Source: Streptomyces sp. BK340 | GTDB taxonomy: Bacteria > Actinomycetota > Actinomycetes > Streptomycetales > Streptomycetaceae | Reading direction: 5' to 3' | DNA: 64,000 nt | NCBI RefSeq assembly: GCF_007827595.1 | Contig: NZ_VISR01000002.1 | Span: 558,001-622,000, forward strand | Program-made: the position numbers and the translations under genes | The notes under the pieces: model-generated | Database searches by the model: none | Told to the model about the DNA's origin: nothing | Seen by the model: the letters and a program-made list of their open reading frames with translations, nothing else | In this document: piece after piece, positions 1-8,584 of the stretch | Layout: each line of letters begins with the position of its first letter | Position numbering within the stretch: the first letter of the stretch is position 1

Positions 1-114
1 CACCAGGTGCTGGTGCCCCGCCCGAAGACCGCGAAGGTGGGCGGCAAGCCGCTGGTCGGCCGCGAACTGCTGGGCTGGGTCGGGGAGTTCCTCGCCTCCG
101 TCCTGGGCTCGTAG
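1..114 (+). CDS. mfd: Transcription-repair coupling factor Mfd, C-terminal fragment
   Basis: The window opens inside a reading frame that codes for the last 37 residues of a protein and stops at TAG. The tail (HQVLVPRPKTAKVGGKPLVG followed by RELLGW and FLASVLGS) looks like the conserved end of actinobacterial Mfd, the ATP-driven translocase that removes stalled RNA polymerase and recruits UvrA to lesions. That identity rests on family memory and on the gene lying upstream of mazG and eno, as in other Streptomyces. No catalytic motif is inside the window, so another protein with a similar tail cannot be excluded. Confidence 0.6.
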   Translation, partial: HQVLVPRPKTAKVGGKPLVGRELLGWVGEFLASVLGS

Positions 115-131
115 GCGACGAGGAGGATTTC

Positions 132-164
132 GGGGTCGCAGGCCTTCGGAGGGCGTGCGACCCC
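132..164 (+). terminator. Stem-loop after mfd
   Basis: GGGGTCGCA at 132–140 pairs perfectly with TGCGACCCC at 156–164, with further partial pairing inside the loop. It starts 18 bp after the preceding stop codon and has no T tract, as is usual for Streptomyces terminators. Confidence 0.5.
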
Positions 165-332
165 GCCGCCCCGCGCTCCGTTCCCGGCATCACGTGCCCC
201 CGCACAACACCCACTGCACGGAATCTCCTCGGCGGCCCCCGTCGGAGGGACGCCGTACGGCCGTTACGGTGGTAGGCGGAACGATCCGCCCCGCATGTGA
301 GGGCGGACCAGGGCGAACCAGGGGGGACGCGC

Positions 333-1049
333 GTGAGGCGTCTGAGGGGTGGGGCGGTCACCGCTGCGGTCGTGATGGTCGCGGTGGCCGGGTGCAAGGC
401 AGAACAGGACAAGGGGGCCTCCGGGCCCGAGCGGACGGGAGGCGGGGGCGCCGCCCTCACCGCCGCCGAGTCGCTGCCCGTCAAGGGCCGCGCCCCGAAG
501 ACCGGTTACTCCCGGGCCCGGTTCGGCTCCGCCTGGGCCGACACCGACTCCAACTCCTGTGACACCCGCGACGACATACTCAAGCGCGACCTGAAGGACG
601 TGAAGGTCGCCGGCGGGAGCTGCAGGGTCACGTACGGCCTCCTGGAGCCCGACCCCTACTCCGGCAAGGACATCACCTACCGGCGCGGCCGCAGCCAGGT
701 CGACATCGACCATGTCGTCGCCCTCTCCGACGCCTGGCAGAAGGGCGCCAAGTACTGGGACCCCAGCAAGCGCATAGCCCTGGCCAACGACCCCCTCAAC
801 CTGCTCGCGGTCGACGCGAGCACCAACCGCGGCAAGGGCGACGGCGACACCGCCACCTGGGTGCCGCCCAACCAGGCCTACCGCTGCACCTATGTGGCGG
901 CCCAGGTGGCCGTCAAGCAGAAGTACGGCCTGTGGGTCACCGCCGCCGAGAAGACCGCGATGACGAAGGTCCTCACCGCCTGCCCGAACCAGAATCTCCC
1001 CACGGGCGGTAACCCGACGAAGGCTCCGGAGCGGTTCCGGGCGCGCTGA
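333..1049 (+). CDS. Secreted lipoprotein with HNH-nuclease-like (DUF1524/GmrSD C-type) domain
   Basis: The GTG start at 333 follows an AGGGGGG ribosome site and gives 238 residues. A short basic and hydrophobic leader ends in a lipobox (VAGC, Cys21), so the product is probably a membrane-anchored lipoprotein facing outside. The central region carries the HNH-type signature: D-I-D-H-V with His127, then N-D-P-x-N-L and a later S-T-N-R-G-K-G-D with Asn165 and Lys168. This is the conserved pattern of DUF1524 proteins, related to the GmrSD nuclease C-domain. Streptomyces export many such proteins, and a role in extracellular nucleic-acid cleavage is an inference. It stands alone, with no immunity gene next to it. 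An earlier in-frame ATG at 297 would put extra residues before the signal peptide and is less likely. Confidence 0.75.
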   Translation: MRRLRGGAVTAAVVMVAVAGCKAEQDKGASGPERTGGGGAALTAAESLPVKGRAPKTGYSRARFGSAWADTDSNSCDTRDDILKRDLKDVKVAGGSCRVTYGLLEPDPYSGKDITYRRGRSQVDIDHVVALSDAWQKGAKYWDPSKRIALANDPLNLLAVDASTNRGKGDGDTATWVPPNQAYRCTYVAAQVAVKQKYGLWVTAAEKTAMTKVLTACPNQNLPTGGNPTKAPERFRAR

Positions 1050-1113
1050 GCGGGGCCGGCCCACGGCCGAAACCCGGGTGCACCGGCGACGGCACGGCAG
1101 GCACCATGGCGGG

Positions 1114-1593
1114 ATGCCTGATCTGCTCTGGGACGACGTCGCCGACTGGTTCGACCCCGAGGAGACGGGCCCGTTGCCGGACCTGCGCGTGCCCGGCGCC
1201 TCGACCGCGGACTGGCAGGCCGTCCTGGACCTCGTACGGGACAGCGGCCTGCGGTACTGCTACGAGGAGGGCGACGCCGTTCTCCCGCTGCCACGGGCGG
1301 CGGCTGTGCTCTCCCGGCCCGCCGGCGCCGAGTGCCCGAACCTGAGCGTATGGCTGGCGCCCGACATAGTGGCGATCTTCCGCTTCTACGCCGACGAGGA
1401 GATCGACTTCGACGTGGATCTGCGGGAGTTGCAGGGCCAGGAGCGGCTCGACGTCCTGTGCGGATTCCTGCGGTCGATCGGCCGGCGCTTGGACAAGCCG
1501 GTGCTGATGGATCCGGAGGGCGGTCACGGGCATCCGATGCTCGGGTACGACCCGGCCACCGACCGGGTCCTCTTCCTCGCCGACTCCGACTGA
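1114..1593 (+). CDS. Conserved hypothetical acidic protein
   Basis: The product is a 159-residue acidic protein with no signal peptide or membrane segment, so it is probably cytoplasmic. I do not recognise a catalytic motif. It starts MPDLLWDDVADWFDPEE and contains alternating hydrophobic and acidic stretches such as IDFDVDLREL, compatible with a small alpha/beta fold. A GTG start at 1078 would add 12 Arg/His-rich residues and has no better ribosome site, so the ATG at 1114 is preferred. It lies between the HNH lipoprotein and a GNAT-like gene on the same strand, with about 70 bp on each side, so it may share their transcript. Third-position GC is typical of the region. No function is assigned. 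Confidence 0.7.
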   Translation: MPDLLWDDVADWFDPEETGPLPDLRVPGASTADWQAVLDLVRDSGLRYCYEEGDAVLPLPRAAAVLSRPAGAECPNLSVWLAPDIVAIFRFYADEEIDFDVDLRELQGQERLDVLCGFLRSIGRRLDKPVLMDPEGGHGHPMLGYDPATDRVLFLADSD

Positions 1594-1661
1594 ACGACCG
1601 GCCCTCGACGACCGGCCGAATTCGCTGTCCCCGCGGGTGCGTGCCGCTTACGGTGACCTGC

Positions 1662-2405
1662 ATGGACGTAAAGGTAAGCACCCTCGCCGAGCGGCCCGAC
1701 CGGCTGCCGGCGGTGCTCGGGATGGCCGACACATGGCCCGAGTTCGTGACCAACGACCCCGTGGGCAGCGCCCACTACGGCCGCATCCCCACCGAACTGC
1801 CGCAGTACGCGCTGTTCGCCGAGGACGAGCGGGGCGAGGTCGTGGCCCACGCCTTCAGCGTGCCCTTCTCCCTCGCCGCCGAGGGCCGGGGGACCCTGCC
1901 CGCCCGGGGCTGGGACGAGATCCTGCTGTGGGCCTTCGCCGACCGGCGCCGCGGCACCCGCCCGGACACGGTCAGCGCGATCTCCGTCGTCATCGCGCCG
2001 CACGCCCAGGGCCACGGCCTGTCCGCCGTCATGCTCTCGGCGATGCGGGAGAACGCCCGCGCGCACGGCTTTTGCGAGGTCGTCGCCCCCGTCCGCCCGA
2101 GCGCCAAGCACCGCGAACCGCACACCCCGATCACCGAGTACGCCCACCGGGTGCGCCCCGACGGCCTGCCGGAGGACCCGTGGCTGCGTGTCCACGCCCG
2201 GGCCGGCGCCACCATCGACTCGATCGCCCCGGCCTCCATGACCGTGGGCGCCTCGCTGGAGGAGTGGCGCCGCTGGACCGGGCTGCCCTTCGACACCGCG
2301 GGGGACGTCGAGGTGCCCGGCGCGCTGGTCCCGGTCCGCTGCGAACCGGAGCGGGGGTACGCCGTCTACGTCGAACCCAACGTTTGGATGCGACACCCGC
2401 TCTGA
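1662..2405 (+). CDS. GNAT-like N-acetyltransferase
   Basis: This 247-residue cytoplasmic protein begins MDVKVSTLAERPDRLPAV. Around residues 107–130 it has SVVIAPHAQGHGLSAVML, which fits GNAT motif A (V-x-P-x-x-x-G-x-G), the loop that holds the acetyl-CoA pyrophosphate. The flanking regions are poorly conserved, so the acceptor substrate cannot be predicted. An in-frame start at 1332 would give a much longer protein, but that extension overlaps the upstream gene in another frame, so ATG 1662 is chosen. The gap to the upstream gene is 68 bp. Similar proteins are often annotated 'GNAT family N-acetyltransferase' in Streptomyces. The fold is fairly certain and the function unknown. Confidence 0.68.
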   Translation: MDVKVSTLAERPDRLPAVLGMADTWPEFVTNDPVGSAHYGRIPTELPQYALFAEDERGEVVAHAFSVPFSLAAEGRGTLPARGWDEILLWAFADRRRGTRPDTVSAISVVIAPHAQGHGLSAVMLSAMRENARAHGFCEVVAPVRPSAKHREPHTPITEYAHRVRPDGLPEDPWLRVHARAGATIDSIAPASMTVGASLEEWRRWTGLPFDTAGDVEVPGALVPVRCEPERGYAVYVEPNVWMRHPL

Positions 2406-2473
2406 TCCGTGCCGGCGCGGCCCGTGCTCGGTGTGACCCGTGCGAGGCGTGGCTCGGCCGTCGGTCCCGGTGA

Positions 2474-3190
2474 TCAGGACTTGGCGGCCGCGTCCTTCAG
2501 GGAGCCCACGACGTGCCCCGCCAGCTTGGTGGCGTTGGCGGCGCCGTTGTCGCTGCCGGCCGTGGACATCACGGTGACCACGGAGCTGCCCACGCGGGCG
2601 GCCACCAGGGTGGTGCCGTTCTCCCAGCGAGGGCTGGTGAGCGTGATGGTGTAGGCCTCGTCACCGAGTCCGGAGGTGTCGCGGCCGGAGAGCTTCACCT
2701 TGGCGTGCGCGTCCGTGTCCGTGAACGTGGCGCACGCGGTGGCGGCGTTGCGCACCTCCTTCATCACCGTAGTCGCGGTGGTGCCCTGGAACGCGTCGAT
2801 CCCCTGGACCATCTCTTCGCTCTGGTCCTTGTTCGCGTAGTCGTTCTGCGCGAACGACACGCCCCCCTTGAAGCCGGTCACGTCGATCCACGAGGTGTTC
2901 TCGAACTTGGAGCAGTCCGGCTTCGCCGTGTTCCGGCTGCTCGGGGCGAGGAACTGGCTGCCGCTGTCGGCGGCGCCGTCCGCGACGGGGGTGAGGTGGG
3001 AAGGGTAGACCGACGCCGGTGCCAGAGCCTTCTTCAGCTGGGTGCCCGTCATCAGGCCGGCGTTGGGGTCCTTGGCCTTCGTCGCCTTGGCCGACGTGGT
3101 GGCGTCGGAGGAACCGGTGGAGCAGGCGGCCAGGGCCAGCGGGAGCGCGGCGACGGCGAGGACCTTGACGAAACGGGACGGAAGACGCAT
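2474..3190 (-). CDS. Secreted lipoprotein, PknH-sensor-like
   Basis: The ATG start at 3190 lies behind an AAGGA ribosome site and gives 238 residues. The leader MRLPSRFVKVLAVAALPLAL ends in the lipobox LAAC (Cys23), so the mature protein should be a lipoprotein on the outer face of the membrane. The body, with LMTGTQLKKALAP and two spaced cysteines (in PDCSKF and ATACATF), resembles the extracellular PknH-C-like sensor domain found in many Streptomyces lipoproteins. That comparison is by eye only. The ligand is unknown. It is followed on the same strand by nothing and preceded by another small exported protein at 3342–3773, with a stem-loop between them, so they are probably separate transcripts. 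Confidence 0.72.
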   Translation of the reverse strand: MRLPSRFVKVLAVAALPLALAACSTGSSDATTSAKATKAKDPNAGLMTGTQLKKALAPASVYPSHLTPVADGAADSGSQFLAPSSRNTAKPDCSKFENTSWIDVTGFKGGVSFAQNDYANKDQSEEMVQGIDAFQGTTATTVMKEVRNAATACATFTDTDAHAKVKLSGRDTSGLGDEAYTITLTSPRWENGTTLVAARVGSSVVTVMSTAGSDNGAANATKLAGHVVGSLKDAAAKS

Positions 3191-3285
3191 GGAATTTCCT
3201 TGGGGGAGTCGGTACTTGGTGTGCGGTGGTAGGTGCGAGGCAGTGTGGTGCGAAGCGGCACCGGAGGCGGGGCTCGGGTGCCTGG

Positions 3286-3314
3286 GCGCGGGACGTGAGT
3301 GAAACGTCCCGCGC
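3286..3314 (-). terminator. Stem-loop after the 3342–3773 gene
   Basis: A perfect 11-bp stem joins 3286–3296 and 3304–3314 around a 7-nt loop. It sits between the end of the minus-strand gene at 3342 and the start of the next minus-strand gene at 3190, where a terminator is expected. Confidence 0.6.
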
Positions 3315-3341
3315 CGGCCGGAGGCGGGAGCGCCTGCCGGG

Positions 3342-3773
3342 TCAGGCCGTCTTCTTCCAGCCGCCGCAGCCGGTCGTCTTGAAGTAGGCGTCCGTGGACC
3401 TGATGGTGACGACGGCCGTGCCGGCGACGTTGTCGTTGGCCAGCACCGAGTCGGTGTCGCCCGAGGCGCCCTTGGTGCGCTCCCAGTAGCACATGCCGTC
3501 GGTGTTGCCGGAGGAGCGGTAGGTGCCGGGCTTGATGTCGGAGCCGACCTGGTAGTCGCCGTTCCCGCCGAAGGCCGCCTTCTTCTTCTCGGCCGCCTCG
3601 GCACTCCCCGGGTCCTTCTTGCCGCCGGGCCGGTGCGCGGCGGAGGCCGAAGAGTCCTTGCCGCTGCTGTCGGAGCCGGCGTGCTTGCCCTCGCTGTCGG
3701 CGTTCGCGGACACGACACCGATGACGACGACCCCTACGACGGCGCCCAGCGCGATCTTGCCCTTCATCCCCAT
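3342..3773 (-). CDS. Small membrane-anchored exported protein
   Basis: The product has 143 residues. The N-terminus MGMKGKIALGAVVGVVVIGVV is one uncleaved or slowly cleaved membrane helix. A charged Ser/Lys/Asp-rich linker follows (about residues 25–65), then a compact C-terminal domain with QVGSDIKPGTYRS, CYWERT and TTGCGGW. The two cysteines in that domain could form a disulfide. Streptomyces carry many proteins with this 'I-K-P-G-T-Y … C-Y-W … G-C' domain, but I know of no assigned function. The start is ATG 3773, seven bases after GGAGGGGG. A second ATG lies two codons later. The promoter region faces the methyltransferase gene and contains a 26-bp inverted repeat that could control both. 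Confidence 0.7.
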   Translation of the reverse strand: MGMKGKIALGAVVGVVVIGVVSANADSEGKHAGSDSSGKDSSASAAHRPGGKKDPGSAEAAEKKKAAFGGNGDYQVGSDIKPGTYRSSGNTDGMCYWERTKGASGDTDSVLANDNVAGTAVVTIRSTDAYFKTTGCGGWKKTA

Positions 3774-3851
3774 GACGGGACCCCCTCCGCTGGCGTGGCG
3801 ACCGCCCCCTCCGGCTGGCCGCTCGTTCGCTGGGTCAATAAGACCAGAGCT

Positions 3852-3877
3852 TGTGAACCGAGTCAACACGGTTCACA
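3852..3877. promoter_or_regulatory. Inverted repeat, probable operator
   Basis: TGTGAACCG at 3852–3860 and CGGTTCACA at 3869–3877 form perfect 9-bp arms around 8 bp. The site lies between the divergent genes 3342–3773 and 3967–6123. More TGTGTACAC-type sequence follows at 3886–3900. A dimeric repressor binding here is an inference. Confidence 0.5.
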
Positions 3878-3966
3878 TCATTGAATGTGTACACGTGTGT
3901 GAAGGCGGGGATCTTGTGTACGCCGGTATGCTCGGCGCACACACGGGACGAGGGGGAGTGGGGCCG

Positions 3967-6123
3967 GTGCAGGACAACGCGACAGAGGTGACCGCGGCCG
4001 GTATCGCCCGGCTCGCCGGGGTGGGCCGGGCCGCCGTCAGCAACTGGCGCCGCCGGCACGCCGACTTCCCCAAGCCGGTCGGCGGCACCGAGACCAGCCC
4101 GTCCTTCGCGCTGGCCGAGGTGGAGGCCTGGCTGCGCAACCAGGGCAAACTCGCCGAGGTCCCGCTGCGGGAACGGGTCTGGCAGCAGCTCGCCGGCCAT
4201 CCCGAGGGGCCGGTCACCGCCCTGGTGCACGCGGGCTGCGCCCTGCTGCTCATCCATGAGCGCCCCACTGTCTGGCTCGACGTGAGCGCCGGCTCCGACG
4301 AGCGGCTGGCCGCGATGCTGCCCGGCGCGCTGGACCAGGTGCTCAGCCCGCGCTTCGGCGCCGCACACGCCCGCGGTGTTCACACCGACCGTTCCGCGGG
4401 CTCCTCACCGGCTGTTGACGGTCCACTTCCTGTGAACACCGATACGACGGCTCACAGCGAGGCCGGCCCCCCGCCCGCTCACACCGCTCACACCGCACCC
4501 GCCCTCCAGACCCCGACCGGCCCCCAGCTCCTCCCCTCCGCCCCCCTCCTGCGCGGCGCCGCCGAGCTGGCCGCCGAGACGGGGGCGCGGCAGACCTTCG
4601 AGTTCCTGCTGGGCCGGCATCTGGACGCGAACCCGCGCCAGTACACGCTCACCCCGGCCGAACTCGCCCGCCTCATGGCCGACCTCGCCGGTCCCGCCCG
4701 CACCGTCCTCGACCCGGCCTGCGGCACCGGCGCCCTGCTGCGCGCCGTGGACCCCCGCCCCGGCCAGGAGCTGTACGCCCAGGACAGCGCGCCCGACCTC
4801 GCCGCGCTGACCGCGCTGCGGCTCGCCCTCAACACCCGGGCCACCGTGCGCGGCGCCGTCGGCGACACCCTGCGCGGCGACGCCCACCCGCAGCTGCGCG
4901 CCGACGCCGTCCTGTGCCATCCGCCGTTCAACGAGCGCAACTGGGGCCACGACGAACTCGCCTACGACCCCCGCTGGGAGTACGGCTTCCCCGCGCGCAC
5001 CGAGTCCGAGCTGGCCTGGGTGCAGCACGCGCTGGCCCGGCTGGCCGAGGGCGGCACCGCCGTCCTGCTGATGCCGCCGGCCGCGGCCTCCCGCCGTTCC
5101 GGGCGCCGGATCCGCGCCGACCTGCTGCGCCGGGGCGCGCTGCGGGCCGTGCTCGCGCTGCCGGCCGGCGCGGCGCCGCCGTACAACATCCCGCTGCACG
5201 TGTGGGTGCTGCGCCGGCCGGACCGGACGCCCGCGGCGCCCGAGGTGCTGCTCGCCGACACCGGACGGTTCGCGGGCGAGGCGCGGGGCGGCCCGGACTG
5301 GCAGGCGGTACGGGACGCCGTGCTGGACGCCTGGCGGACCTTCGAGCGCGCGGGGCGGCTGGAGGAGCGGCCGGGGCTGGCGCGTTCCGTGCCGGTCATC
5401 GAGCTGCTCGACGACGACGTGGACCTCGCCCCCGCCCGCCATCTGCCACCCCCGGCCGTGGCCGACGGCGTGGAGCAGCTCGCGGCGGTGCGCGAACGCC
5501 TCGGCGAGACCCTGCGGCTGACCGCAGGCCTGACCCCGCCCCCCGCCGACCCGGTGCCGCCCGCACGCCGGCCGCTCACCACCGTCGGCGAACTCGCGCG
5601 CGGGGGCGCGCTGGTGCTGCGCACCGGCGGAAACGGCGGCCGCGCGCGCGTGCCCGTTCTCACCGACCATGACGTGCTCGCCGGAACGGCACCCTCGGGG
5701 ACGCTTCCGGAGAGCGACGAGGAGGCCGTGCTGACCGAGCCGGGCGACGTCGTCGTACCGGTGCTCGGGGGTGGTTCGGTGGCGCGCGTGATCGACGAGG
5801 CGACGGGGGGCGCCGCCCTGGGGCGCAGTCTCGTGCTGCTGCGCCCCGATCCCACGGCGCTCGACCCCTGGTTCCTCGCCGGCTTCCTGCGCGGTACGGC
5901 CAACCACCGCCAGGCCAGCAGCTACGCGTCCACGGCCACCCGCCTGGACGTGCGCCGCCTGCAGCTGCCCCGGCTCCCGCTCGACGAACAACGGCGCTAC
6001 GGCGCGCGTTTCCGCGCACTCGACGAGTTCGAACGGGCACTGCGCCATGCGAGCCGGCTCGGGGAGCAGCTCGTGCGCGGGATGTACGACGGGCTCACGG
6101 ACGGCATCGTCGCGCCTGATTGA
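3967..6123 (+). CDS. Orphan N6-adenine DNA methyltransferase with N-terminal HTH
   Basis: The 718-residue product has four visible parts. Residues 5–60 form a winged-helix or AlpA/MerR-like HTH (VTAAGIARLAGVGRAAVSNW … FALAEVEAWL). A variable linker runs to about 185. Residues 190–400 are an HsdM-like methyltransferase with SAM motif I DPACGTGAL (Asp249) and motif IV CHPPF (His318 where NPPF/DPPF is usual). The C-terminal third (about 450–718) resembles a type I specificity or target-recognition region. No restriction (HsdR) or separate HsdS gene lies nearby, so it is an orphan enzyme, either a housekeeping methylase or a DNA-binding regulator. GTG 3967 is chosen because AGGGGG lies about 10 bp upstream. 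GTG 3958 is also possible. The long upstream reading frame is noise. Confidence 0.78.
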   Translation: MQDNATEVTAAGIARLAGVGRAAVSNWRRRHADFPKPVGGTETSPSFALAEVEAWLRNQGKLAEVPLRERVWQQLAGHPEGPVTALVHAGCALLLIHERPTVWLDVSAGSDERLAAMLPGALDQVLSPRFGAAHARGVHTDRSAGSSPAVDGPLPVNTDTTAHSEAGPPPAHTAHTAPALQTPTGPQLLPSAPLLRGAAELAAETGARQTFEFLLGRHLDANPRQYTLTPAELARLMADLAGPARTVLDPACGTGALLRAVDPRPGQELYAQDSAPDLAALTALRLALNTRATVRGAVGDTLRGDAHPQLRADAVLCHPPFNERNWGHDELAYDPRWEYGFPARTESELAWVQHALARLAEGGTAVLLMPPAAASRRSGRRIRADLLRRGALRAVLALPAGAAPPYNIPLHVWVLRRPDRTPAAPEVLLADTGRFAGEARGGPDWQAVRDAVLDAWRTFERAGRLEERPGLARSVPVIELLDDDVDLAPARHLPPPAVADGVEQLAAVRERLGETLRLTAGLTPPPADPVPPARRPLTTVGELARGGALVLRTGGNGGRARVPVLTDHDVLAGTAPSGTLPESDEEAVLTEPGDVVVPVLGGGSVARVIDEATGGAALGRSLVLLRPDPTALDPWFLAGFLRGTANHRQASSYASTATRLDVRRLQLPRLPLDEQRRYGARFRALDEFERALRHASRLGEQLVRGMYDGLTDGIVAPD

Positions 6124-6274
6124 CGGCGGCGCCCGGACAACGGTTCGGTACAACCCGGGCCGGTTGTCCGCGCCGGGCCATATGCTCGAAGCGACCATCG
6201 CACGAGTGGTGTTGTCCGCCCGGCCGAGCGCATCGGGCGGGCACGTACACCCATGTCAGGCATCAGGAGCAGTC

Positions 6275-6928
6275 ATGCAGGGCCACGGCTACGCACGGCC
6301 GGTGAAGCAGCCGCCCCACATCGGGTGGCTGGTCTTCATGCGTGTGCTGTTCGTGGCGATCGGGATCTTCAGCCTCGGCTTCCTGACCTGGGCGATACTG
6401 CTGCGGCTGGCCGTCGTCACACGCAAGTCGCTGGACTGGGGCCTGTTCGTGGCGGTGCTGGCGGCCGACTTCCTCGCCATCGTGCTGCTGGGCAGCGAGC
6501 CCGGCGAGGAGGTCCACACCACGGGCGGTTACCTGGGGATGGCCCTGATCCTCGGCGTCCTGCCCATCGTCCTCGTGTATTACCTGGTGGCCGACGCCCG
6601 GCACTTCCAGAACCTGCAGAAGGCGTACGAGGCGAGCCGCGGGCTGTCCGGGTACGGCTATCCGCAGCCCGCGTCGCCGTTCACGGCGACGACCGGGGCG
6701 CAGACCCCGGTGCCCGCCCCGTCCCCGCCCGCCATGCCCCCGGCGGCGCACACGCCCGTTCCGCGGCCCCCGTTGACGACCCCGCCGCCCCAGCGTCCGG
6801 CGCCCGCCCGGATCGACCAGGTGCGGGCCGAGCTGGACGAGCTGAGCGACTACCTGCGCAAGCACGACGGCCACCAGGACGGCCGTGACGAGGGCAGGCA
6901 GGACGCCGGCCACGAGGGCGGACGGTGA
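6275..6928 (+). CDS. Membrane protein coupled to the downstream Ser/Thr kinase
   Basis: The 217-residue product has three predicted membrane helices (about residues 15–40, 50–68 and 82–104). A proline-rich cytoplasmic-type region follows (about 130–180), then a short helix (IDQVRAELDELSDYL) and a tail rich in His, Asp and Gly. Start ATG 6275 follows AGGAG by five bases. Its stop codon overlaps the kinase start in a GTGA tetranucleotide, so the two are translationally coupled and probably work together. One possibility is that it is a membrane partner or substrate of the soluble kinase. I do not recognise a named family. Confidence 0.78.
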   Translation: MQGHGYARPVKQPPHIGWLVFMRVLFVAIGIFSLGFLTWAILLRLAVVTRKSLDWGLFVAVLAADFLAIVLLGSEPGEEVHTTGGYLGMALILGVLPIVLVYYLVADARHFQNLQKAYEASRGLSGYGYPQPASPFTATTGAQTPVPAPSPPAMPPAAHTPVPRPPLTTPPPQRPAPARIDQVRAELDELSDYLRKHDGHQDGRDEGRQDAGHEGGR

Positions 6929-8460
6929 CCGTGGCGACAGGACGTGTCGTCGCCGGCCGGTACGAGCTGTCCACGCTCATCGGACAGGGTGGCATGGGCC
7001 AGGTCTGGACGGCGTACGACCAGCGGCTCGACCGGCGCGTGGCGGTGAAGCTGCTGCGCCCGGACAAGGTGGCCGGGCAGGAGGCGGACGAGCTGCGCCG
7101 CCGCTTCGTGCGCGAGTGCCGGGTCACCGCACAGGTGGACCACCCGGGCCTGGTCACCGTGCACGACGCGGGCAGCGAGGGCGAGGAGCTGTTCCTCGTC
7201 ATGCAGTACGTCGACGGCGCCGACCTCTCCGACCACCTCGCCGAGCACGACCCGTACCCGTGGCAGTGGGCGGTCGCGGTGGCCGCGCAACTGTGCGCCG
7301 TGCTGAGCGCCGTGCACGCCGTGCCGATCGTGCACCGCGACCTCAAGCCGCGGAACGTGATGGTGAAGCAGGACGGCACGGTCACCGTGCTCGACCTGGG
7401 CGTGGCCTCGGTCATGGACACCGACACCACCCGCCTCACCCACACCGGCTCGCCGATCGGCTCACCCGCCTACATGGCGCCCGAGCAGGCGATGGGCGGT
7501 GCGGTCGGCCCGTACACCGACCTGTACGCGCTCGGTGTGCTGATGCACGAACTGCTCAGCGGAGACGTGCCGTTCGCCGGATCCACGGCGCTCGGCGTGC
7601 TGCACCGGCACCTGTACGAGCCCCCGCTGCCCGTGCGCCGTATCCGCCCCGAGGTCCCCGAGGCGCTCGAGGCACTGGTCCTGCGCCTGCTCGCCAAGGA
7701 CCCGCAGCACCGGCCGGCCTCCGCACAGGAGGTGTACGAGCACCTGGCGCTGCTCCTGCCCGCGCGCGGGACACCCACCGGGGCGCCTCTGGACCCCACG
7801 CGCCCCTTCCTGCGCCCGCACGCCCCGTGGCCGGACCGGGCGCGGACGCCCGCGCCCCAGCCCGCCCCCGTGACACCCGTGCCGAACACGGCCGAGAAGC
7901 CCGACGTCGCCGCCGCCGTCGACGAGGTCAAGCGGCTCCTCGGGGAGGGCCGGATCACCCAGGCCGTCGACATACTCGGCGCGATCCTGCCCGCCGCGGC
8001 CGAACAGCACGGCGAGCACTCCCCGGTCGTGCGCACCCTGCGCAAGCAGTACGCGGCCACCCTCATGGACGACGGCCAGTACCGGCGCGCACTGCCCGAA
8101 CTGCGCCGCCTCGGCGACGAACGCGCCGCCGAGGCCGGCCAGGCCGACCCGCAGTCCCTGCGCTTCCGCTACGAGGCCGCCCAGTGCCTGGAGCAGCTCG
8201 GTGAGCCGGCGGCGGCACTCGCCGAGTACCGCGCGCTGCTGCCGTACTACGAGAACCAGTACGTCTCCGGAGACCCGCAGCTCGCCCACGACGTGCGGCG
8301 CCGCATCGGCCACCTGCTGCTCGCGCTCGGCGACCGCCCGGCCGCCCACGACACGCTCGCGCGGCTGCTGATGGATGTCGAACGCTTCCAGGGCCCGGGA
8401 CACCCGCTGGCCGCCGAGATCCGCCGCACCCTGCAGTGGCTGGGACAGGTGCGTGGCTAG
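6925..8460 (+). CDS. PknB-type Ser/Thr protein kinase with C-terminal helical repeats
   Basis: The 511-residue protein starts at GTG 6925. The kinase domain covers about residues 12–275: a glycine loop ([10 protein letters not shown]), the ATP lysine in VAVKLL (Lys42), the catalytic loop HRDLKPRN (Asp139), a DLG metal-binding motif (Asp157) in place of DFG, an activation segment with [17 protein letters not shown], and a normal P+1 region. A proline-rich linker follows (about 280–325). Residues 325–511 form TPR-like helical repeats with a repeating A–L–R pattern. No transmembrane helix or PASTA domain is present, so it is soluble and may be tethered through the membrane protein encoded just upstream. 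The trigger and substrates are unknown. Confidence 0.88.
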   Translation: MTVATGRVVAGRYELSTLIGQGGMGQVWTAYDQRLDRRVAVKLLRPDKVAGQEADELRRRFVRECRVTAQVDHPGLVTVHDAGSEGEELFLVMQYVDGADLSDHLAEHDPYPWQWAVAVAAQLCAVLSAVHAVPIVHRDLKPRNVMVKQDGTVTVLDLGVASVMDTDTTRLTHTGSPIGSPAYMAPEQAMGGAVGPYTDLYALGVLMHELLSGDVPFAGSTALGVLHRHLYEPPLPVRRIRPEVPEALEALVLRLLAKDPQHRPASAQEVYEHLALLLPARGTPTGAPLDPTRPFLRPHAPWPDRARTPAPQPAPVTPVPNTAEKPDVAAAVDEVKRLLGEGRITQAVDILGAILPAAAEQHGEHSPVVRTLRKQYAATLMDDGQYRRALPELRRLGDERAAEAGQADPQSLRFRYEAAQCLEQLGEPAAALAEYRALLPYYENQYVSGDPQLAHDVRRRIGHLLLALGDRPAAHDTLARLLMDVERFQGPGHPLAAEIRRTLQWLGQVRG

Positions 8461-8584
8461 ATTTTGCTGTTCCCTGAGGGATTCTTGTGATCTTCGGGGG
8501 ATCGCGTTTCCCGAAGGCAGGGGCGGCGCCGTATAGGTTGCGCTTCGCTTTTCGCCAGGCACGTACGAGCAGGGGTGGGGTTTC

